Positions 59,200-64,000 of a stretch of DNA of 64,000 bases are shown piece by piece. Source of the stretch: Shewanella psychromarinicola (GTDB lineage Bacteria > Pseudomonadota > Gammaproteobacteria > Enterobacterales > Shewanellaceae); the NCBI RefSeq assembly GCF_003855155.1, contig NZ_CP034073.1, forward strand, positions 3,472,001 to 3,536,000, written 5' to 3'. Each line of letters begins with the position of its first letter. Position 1 is the stretch's first letter. A program made the translations under genes and the position numbers. The notes below the pieces were generated by a model that did not search any database, had not been told where the DNA came from, and saw only the letters and a list, made by a program, of their open reading frames with translations.

Positions 59200-60957
59200 A
59201 TGAACCCATACCAAGCCCCGTTAAAGGACATGCAATTTTTATTGGAACAGGTATTTGATGCACAAGCTACGTGGGAACAGCTTCCTGCTATGGCAGATGC
59301 TGTCGACATGGATACCGCACTCGCCATTCTAGATGAAGCCAATAAGATCAGCCGTGATCTGCTTCACCCTTTAAATCGCAGCGGTGATGAGCAAGGAGTG
59401 GTTCATAAAGGCAACGACATTATTACCCCTGATGGTTTTAAGGAAGTGTATCAGCAGTTTTCTGAAGGCGGTTGGGTCGGTCTATGTGGTGAGCCTGACT
59501 TTGGCGGCATGGGTATGCCCAAAATGCTCGGTGTATTAGTTGATGAAATGGGCTATAGCGCCTGTAACTCATTTACTTTGTACAGTTCACTTACTGCAGG
59601 TGCTGCATTGTGTATTAATGCTCATGCAAATGATGAGTTAAAACAAACTTATTTACCCAATTTATATACTGGCCAATGGGCTGGTGCAATGGACATGACC
59701 GAGTCTCACGCAGGTTCAGATTTACGCGGTATCCGCACCAAAGCAGAACCTATTGATGATGGCAGTTATTCGATTACCGGCAATAAGATTTTTATTACCG
59801 GAGGCGATCAAGATTTAACAGAAAACGTGATCCATTTAGTCTTAGCCAAACTGCCTAATTCAAAAGGTATTTCATTATTTTTAGTGCCTAAAATCAGCGT
59901 TAATAGCGACGGTAGTTTAGGTGAAGCCAATGGGGTGACGGTAGGGTCTATCGAACATAAGATGGGTCTTAAAGCGTCTGCTACTTGTGTGATGAACTAC
60001 GAGAATGCCAAAGGCTTCTTAGTGGGTGAGCCCAATCGCGGTTTAGTGTGTATGTTTACTATGATGAACTACGAGCGTTTAGCGATTGGTTTGCAAGGTT
60101 TAGGTAACTCGCAAGCGGCTTATCAAATGGCCAGCGATTATGCCAAAGATAGGTTACAAGGCCTTGCTGCTGAAGGTTCCGCAACCGGTGCAACGTCAGA
60201 TGCGATTATCGTCCATGGCGACGTGCGTCGTATGTTACTCACTATTCGTGCGCTGACAGAAGCGGGCCGTGCGTTATCGGTTTATACCGGTAAGCAGTTA
60301 GATTTAGCCAAATATGCTAGCGGCGATGTGCAAGCTAAAGCAGCAAAATATGTTGGTTTACTCACTCCGGTATCAAAAGCATTTTTAACAGATCGCGGAC
60401 TAGATGCCACCATAATGGGCCAGCAAGTATTTGGTGGTCATGGCTATATTCGCGAAACGGGTATCGAGCAGTTTGTACGTGATACCCGCATTGCGCAGAT
60501 TTATGAAGGCACTAACGGTATTCAAGCGATTGATTTCTTAGGGCGTAAAGTTACCGGTGATAACGTGGCAACCTTGACGCAATTTGCGGCTGAGGTGAAT
60601 GCCAGTCTTGCAGGCTTAACTCACCCAAGTGTTGAGCATAAAGCCATGGTAAACCAAGTGTTTGATGAGTTACTGACCACAGCTAACTACATTAACGCTA
60701 ACAAAAAATCACAACCAGCATTAGTTAATGCTTGTGCCGTCGACTTCTTAGATGCCTTTGGTTACGCGGTATACGGTTATTTTTGGTTATTGATGGCTGA
60801 TAGAGCTTCAAACCATGAAGACCCGTCTTTTGCTGCTCAGAAGCAGTTTGTGGCTGATTTCTATATGGATAAGTTGTTATCAAAAGCTCAATATCATTTA
60901 TCACAAGTTAATCAAGGTGATAAATCGATTATGGCCATGCCAGCAGAAATGTTCTAA
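59200..60957 (+). CDS. Acyl-CoA dehydrogenase, DmdC-like long form
   Basis: FAD-dependent acyl-CoA dehydrogenase with a C-terminal extra domain. The N-terminal helix bundle begins MNPYQAPLKDMQFLLEQVFDA, typical of the DmdC/FadE-like subgroup. MDMTESHAGSDLRGIRTKA is the FAD-binding block, KIFITGGDQDLTENV follows, and IAQIYEGTNGIQAIDFLGRK contains the catalytic glutamate. The last 120 residues form the acyl-CoA dehydrogenase C domain. Length 585. The substrate may be medium/long-chain acyl-CoA or methylmercaptopropionyl-CoA; the PsrA-like site favours fatty-acid use. Single gene with a terminator. Confidence 0.9.
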   Translation: MNPYQAPLKDMQFLLEQVFDAQATWEQLPAMADAVDMDTALAILDEANKISRDLLHPLNRSGDEQGVVHKGNDIITPDGFKEVYQQFSEGGWVGLCGEPDFGGMGMPKMLGVLVDEMGYSACNSFTLYSSLTAGAALCINAHANDELKQTYLPNLYTGQWAGAMDMTESHAGSDLRGIRTKAEPIDDGSYSITGNKIFITGGDQDLTENVIHLVLAKLPNSKGISLFLVPKISVNSDGSLGEANGVTVGSIEHKMGLKASATCVMNYENAKGFLVGEPNRGLVCMFTMMNYERLAIGLQGLGNSQAAYQMASDYAKDRLQGLAAEGSATGATSDAIIVHGDVRRMLLTIRALTEAGRALSVYTGKQLDLAKYASGDVQAKAAKYVGLLTPVSKAFLTDRGLDATIMGQQVFGGHGYIRETGIEQFVRDTRIAQIYEGTNGIQAIDFLGRKVTGDNVATLTQFAAEVNASLAGLTHPSVEHKAMVNQVFDELLTTANYINANKKSQPALVNACAVDFLDAFGYAVYGYFWLLMADRASNHEDPSFAAQKQFVADFYMDKLLSKAQYHLSQVNQGDKSIMAMPAEMF

Positions 60958-60983
60958 CGGTTTTATTTGGATTGTTCAGCTAC

Positions 60984-61013
60984 AAAAAAAGCCTTCATTT
61001 GAAGGCTTTTTTT
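60984..61013 (+). terminator. Terminator after acyl-CoA dehydrogenase
   Basis: GCCTTC-ATTT-GAAGGC hairpin flanked by A7 and T7. Confidence 0.9.
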
Positions 61014-61224
61014 ATCAGTGGCGTTATCTCATGGTTCATCATTGTTACAAGCTATGTTGACGCAATCCATCCTGACGCCAACTATGTCAACGTCGGATTG
61101 TGTAAATGATGTCGATAAAAATGATGGCTGTGCCGCAATAACTGCTTAGTCATAACGACCTAGCATGACCATCCCGTCATGATTATTAATCTAACCCGAG
61201 ACTGATTATTCTCTCAAGTTGTGG

Positions 61225-61389
61225 TTACTTAGTCCGTTTCCAATAAACAAATGCCACGATAGCCACTAACATAATTGCTGGGCTGAGCTGAGCGAAATGA
61301 TGAAACAAGCCCATGCCACCATGTCCCTCATGTGCCATCGCAATAGTTGGCATAGTGGCAAGGATAAAGGCAATTGATAAATATTTCAT
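61225..61389 (-). CDS. Small exported or membrane protein with HEGHG start, after hypA
   Basis: A 54-codon frame not usually called because of its size. ATG at 61389 with GAAGGA upstream; TAA at 61225-61227. A signal peptide, MKYLSIAFILATMPTIAMA, is followed by HEGHGGMGLFHHFAQ and one membrane helix (AIMLVAIVAFVYW) and basic KRTK. Mature N-terminal histidines directly after the signal recall HupE/UreJ nickel permease starts, but the rest is too short for that. It lies 75 bases after hypA on the same strand, so it may be the last gene of the hyp transcript. Confidence 0.68.
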   Translation of the reverse strand: MKYLSIAFILATMPTIAMAHEGHGGMGLFHHFAQLSPAIMLVAIVAFVYWKRTK

Positions 61390-61464
61390 GGTGTAGTCCT
61401 TCTTTTTTTAAAGTTACTCGGGTTATTAGGTTAGGGTATTTTAATATTACTATTAGTTAAAAAC

Positions 61465-61809
61465 TTACGTGTCCATAACGAGTTGCATTAACATCATGTC
61501 CTCACCGTCAATCACTTTGGTGTGATTTGACTGGCAAACGGGGCAAATAATAGTTCGTTCATCGACTTGCGATTGCTGTTGGCATTGATTGCACTGCAAA
61601 ACTAATGCTTGAATATTGATGATTAATTTTGCCTGGTGACAAATACTGTCTAATTTAAACGTTTCAAACGCTTGAGACAGTAGGGCTGGCTCAACGCCAC
61701 TTAACACACCAATTTTCAGTTCAACTTGCTCAATCCGTGTGGCTTTATGTTCCAAAGCCAGTGCTTCGCATTGTTCCATTAGTGACATCACAATCGAGTA
61801 TTCGTGCAT
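61465..61809 (-). CDS. hypA: Hydrogenase nickel incorporation protein HypA
   Basis: Nickel metallochaperone working with HypB in maturation of [NiFe] hydrogenase. MHEYSIV carries the Met-His-Glu nickel-binding N-terminus. The zinc site is two Cys-x2-Cys knuckles, CNQCQQQ and CPVC. Length 114. Its ATG overlaps the hypE TAA by one base (TAATG), showing translational coupling. Confidence 0.95.
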   Translation of the reverse strand: MHEYSIVMSLMEQCEALALEHKATRIEQVELKIGVLSGVEPALLSQAFETFKLDSICHQAKLIINIQALVLQCNQCQQQSQVDERTIICPVCQSNHTKVIDGEDMMLMQLVMDT

Positions 61810-62816
61810 TAACAGATCCTTGGCAGTAATTCACCTTGCGGTAAATCTAAATAGCGACTGCTACCCCAAGGCGTCTGCAACACCACTTTGCCAGGATGAC
61901 TCTCAGTCACTTGGCCAATAATAGCGGCGTGTTCGCAGTGGCCATATCGCTGCATAACTTCAATTGCGCCTTGGGCTATATCCATTGGCAGCGCCATAAT
62001 AAAGGTGCCCTCATTGGCTAAGTCAAAGGGTTCAAAGCCAAATAACTCACATAAGCCTTTCACTTCGTCACAAATAGGAATGCTGGCTTCCTCGACGTTA
62101 ATGCCAATCTGCGACGCTTTAGCCCACTCATTTAACACTGCAGATAATCCACCTCGTGTGGCATCACGCATTGCATGCATTTTGATATTGGCAATCAACA
62201 GTTGCTCAACAATGGGCCATAAGGTATCGCAGTCACTGCATAAGTCAGACTCAAGCGTTAAGCCATCACGGGCCATTAAAATTGCCGCGCCGTGGCGGCC
62301 AATATCTCGAGAAACAATAATGGCGTCGCCCACTTGCAAATTACGTGCTGAAATATCGGGATTTAAAATACGGCCTACGCCAGAGGTGTTAATAAATAGT
62401 CCGTCGGCACAGCCTTTAGGCACCACTTTAGTGTCGCCACAGACAATTCGTGCGCCAGACTTATGTAATTCAGCGGCCATGCTATTGACTATGGTGTTGA
62501 GGTCATCCAGCGGAAAGCCTTCTTCAATGATAAAACTACAACTTAAGTATTCTGGTTGCGCCGCCATCATGGCTAAATCGTTTACGGTGCCAGCAATCGC
62601 TAATTTGCCGATATCGCCACCGGCAAAAAATAACGGTGACACGGTAAACGAGTCGGTAGTAAAAGCAATGTGACCACACATGTTCAATTTGGCCGCGTCT
62701 TCTTGCGAGGTCAAAATAGGATTATCAAAGGCTTTAAAAAACAGATCGTGAATGAGTTGATCCATTTCTTTACCGCCACCACCGTGGCTTAGTTGAATTG
62801 TTTTTTTAGTTGGCAT
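61809..62816 (-). CDS. hypE: Hydrogenase maturation protein HypE
   Basis: Dehydrates the C-terminal thiocarboxamide to thiocyanate, the cyanide source for the NiFe active site. It belongs to the PurM/SelD-like ATP-binding family: [14 protein letters not shown] at the N-terminus, [32 protein letters not shown] and [15 protein letters not shown]. The essential last residue is cysteine (PRIC-stop). Length 335. It overlaps hypD by 11 bases. Confidence 0.96.
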   Translation of the reverse strand: MPTKKTIQLSHGGGGKEMDQLIHDLFFKAFDNPILTSQEDAAKLNMCGHIAFTTDSFTVSPLFFAGGDIGKLAIAGTVNDLAMMAAQPEYLSCSFIIEEGFPLDDLNTIVNSMAAELHKSGARIVCGDTKVVPKGCADGLFINTSGVGRILNPDISARNLQVGDAIIVSRDIGRHGAAILMARDGLTLESDLCSDCDTLWPIVEQLLIANIKMHAMRDATRGGLSAVLNEWAKASQIGINVEEASIPICDEVKGLCELFGFEPFDLANEGTFIMALPMDIAQGAIEVMQRYGHCEHAAIIGQVTESHPGKVVLQTPWGSSRYLDLPQGELLPRIC

Positions 62817-63933
62817 GACTCACTTCTCCATAGCGGTAATAGGCATTACACGCGCCTTCCGAGCTCACCATACAGCTGCCAAGCGGTGTTTGCGGTGAAC
62901 AGCCTCTACCAAACACTTTGCAGTCTTTAGGGTTAGCCAATCCACGTAAAATATCGCCACACATACAGGCTTTATGATCATCAATTTCGGTTGTGGGTAA
63001 AACTTTGACATAAATGCGCTCGGCATCGCGATGATGATATTCAGGGCGCAGTGTCAGTGCCGAATTAGCAATAGGACCTAGTCCGCGCCAACGAAAGCTA
63101 TCACGAACCATAAAATATTTGTCGACGAGTTGTTGAGCGGCTAGGTTGCCCTCATAACTCACGGAGCGACTATATTGATTATCAAGTTCAGCTTTGCCGG
63201 CGACTTTTTGGGTCACAATTCGTAAAATAGACTCCATAACATCCACGGGCTCAAACCCTGATACCACCACAGGTGTTTGATATTGATCAACCGTAGATTG
63301 ATAGATTTTGGCACCGCTAATCACGCTCACATGCGCCGGACCAATAAACGCGTTCACTTTACTGCGACTATCAGACATCACTGCATCAATGGCAGGTGGC
63401 ACTAGCACATGGTTAATATGAAATAACAGATTATCAATTTTCAACGCTTCAGCTTGTGCCAATAAGGCGGCGGTCATTGGTGCAGAGGTTTCAAAACCAA
63501 TGGCAAAGAAAATGACCGTTTTGTCAGGGTTATCTCGGGCAATCGTTAAGGTATCCAATGGATCGTATATTGGCCTAATATCGCAGCCTTTAGCGCGAAA
63601 CTGCGCCAAGCTGCCCATTGAACCCGGTACTCTGATCATGTCGCCTAAGGTCACTAAAATGGTATCGGCTTGAGAGGCAAGGGTGGCCGCATGGTCAATT
63701 CGCTCTTTGGGCATAACGCAAACAGGACAACCAGGACCATGGATAAATTTGATGTTGTCTGGTAATAGCTGTAATAAACCGTACTTCATAATGGTATGGG
63801 TATGACCACCACAGACTTCCATAATGTTAATTTGATCGTCGGTTTTGGCCGCTTCTTGAGCAATCAATTGCGCTAAATGACGAATAGTCTGTGGATCACG
63901 AAACCCTTGGTAAAAGTCATTAAGCGTAATCAT
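62806..63933 (-). CDS. hypD: Hydrogenase maturation protein HypD
   Basis: Fe-S scaffold on which Fe(CN)2CO is assembled with HypC. VCGGHTHTIMKYG and GPGCPVCVMP carry thiol-redox cysteines. The [4Fe-4S] ligands are in MCGDILRGLANPKDCKVFGRGCSP and GSCMVSSEGACNAYYRYG. Length 375. Its ATG overlaps the hypC stop (TAATG). Confidence 0.96.
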   Translation of the reverse strand: MITLNDFYQGFRDPQTIRHLAQLIAQEAAKTDDQINIMEVCGGHTHTIMKYGLLQLLPDNIKFIHGPGCPVCVMPKERIDHAATLASQADTILVTLGDMIRVPGSMGSLAQFRAKGCDIRPIYDPLDTLTIARDNPDKTVIFFAIGFETSAPMTAALLAQAEALKIDNLLFHINHVLVPPAIDAVMSDSRSKVNAFIGPAHVSVISGAKIYQSTVDQYQTPVVVSGFEPVDVMESILRIVTQKVAGKAELDNQYSRSVSYEGNLAAQQLVDKYFMVRDSFRWRGLGPIANSALTLRPEYHHRDAERIYVKVLPTTEIDDHKACMCGDILRGLANPKDCKVFGRGCSPQTPLGSCMVSSEGACNAYYRYGEVSHAN

Positions 63934-64000
63934 TATTCTGACTCCAATTGCATTTCAGTAATAATTTGTCGATACAACTCGAGGCTTTCCTGGGCATCAT
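63933..64000 (-). CDS. hypC: HypC, C-terminal end only (runs off the window)
   Basis: The reading frame ending TAA at 63933-63935 encodes DAQESLELYRQIITEMQLESE, which fits the C-terminus of the HypC/HupF chaperone (AxxxLxL...). It continues past position 64000. Its place directly before hypD with a TAATG overlap supports the assignment. Confidence 0.8.
   Translation of the reverse strand, partial: DAQESLELYRQIITEMQLESE

Noticed and set aside
62005..62673. 222-codon frame antisense to hypE
   Set aside because: Lies wholly within hypE, whose motifs are complete; composition is a mirror of hypE codons.

Overview
The window is chromosomal DNA of a gammaproteobacterium, most likely a Shewanella. 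Evidence: the housekeeping order gyrA-serC-(aroA-cmk-rpsA-ihfB-lapA-lapB-pyrF), an nrdA-nrdB-yfaE operon, a RIO-type kinase, DUF885 and M14 peptidases of types familiar from Shewanella, a hyp hydrogenase-maturation operon and moderately AT-rich coding sequence. The species cannot be fixed by reading alone.

Layout. 1-6.1 kb: pabB (-), class I fumarase (+), a secreted S9 peptidase (+). 6.8-14.1 kb: YchE/MarC membrane protein, tRNA-Ser(GGA), an RhlE-like helicase, a DUF885 lipoprotein, an orphan OmpR-type regulator with a Fur-box-like site at its start, an M14 carboxypeptidase, a zinc-ribbon membrane protein and YeaC. 14.2-23.1 kb: ansA and sppA (-), fadH (+), yghU and a haloacid dehalogenase (-), another zinc-ribbon protein, a RIO kinase (-). 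23.6-26.4 kb: an Omp85-type barrel, a DUF3108 protein and a small unknown. 26.4-32.4 kb, minus strand: nrdA-nrdB-yfaE with NrdR and DnaA boxes upstream, then ubiG-gph. 32.8-50.6 kb: gyrA, serC, then an O-methyltransferase, a serine transporter and an aminotransferase on the minus strand, then aroA, cmk, rpsA, ihfB, lapA, lapB, pyrF, a DECR-like SDR and a DUF2058 gene.

The outstanding feature is 52.0-56.4 kb: a compact larC-larE-larB-larA operon for nickel-pincer-nucleotide (NPN) cofactor synthesis and a LarA-family racemase. It differs sharply from its neighbours (very AT-rich, AGA/ATA codons, AGGAGG ribosome sites), suggesting acquisition from a Firmicutes-like (clostridial) donor. It is flanked by about 1.4 kb and about 1.5 kb of mostly non-coding, decayed sequence that includes one intact DUF1840 gene and a broken exported-protein gene. 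All LarA catalytic and cofactor residues are present, and LarC carries four 30-bp repeats encoding a histidine-rich arm.

From 57.9 kb to the end: an unknown protein (-), an acyl-CoA dehydrogenase (+), then hypC(partial)-hypD-hypE-hypA (-) followed by a 54-codon histidine-containing exported or membrane protein. Two nickel systems, lar and hyp, therefore lie within about 5 kb. fadH and the acyl-CoA dehydrogenase gene share AAAC-N4-GTTT palindromes that look like PsrA operators.
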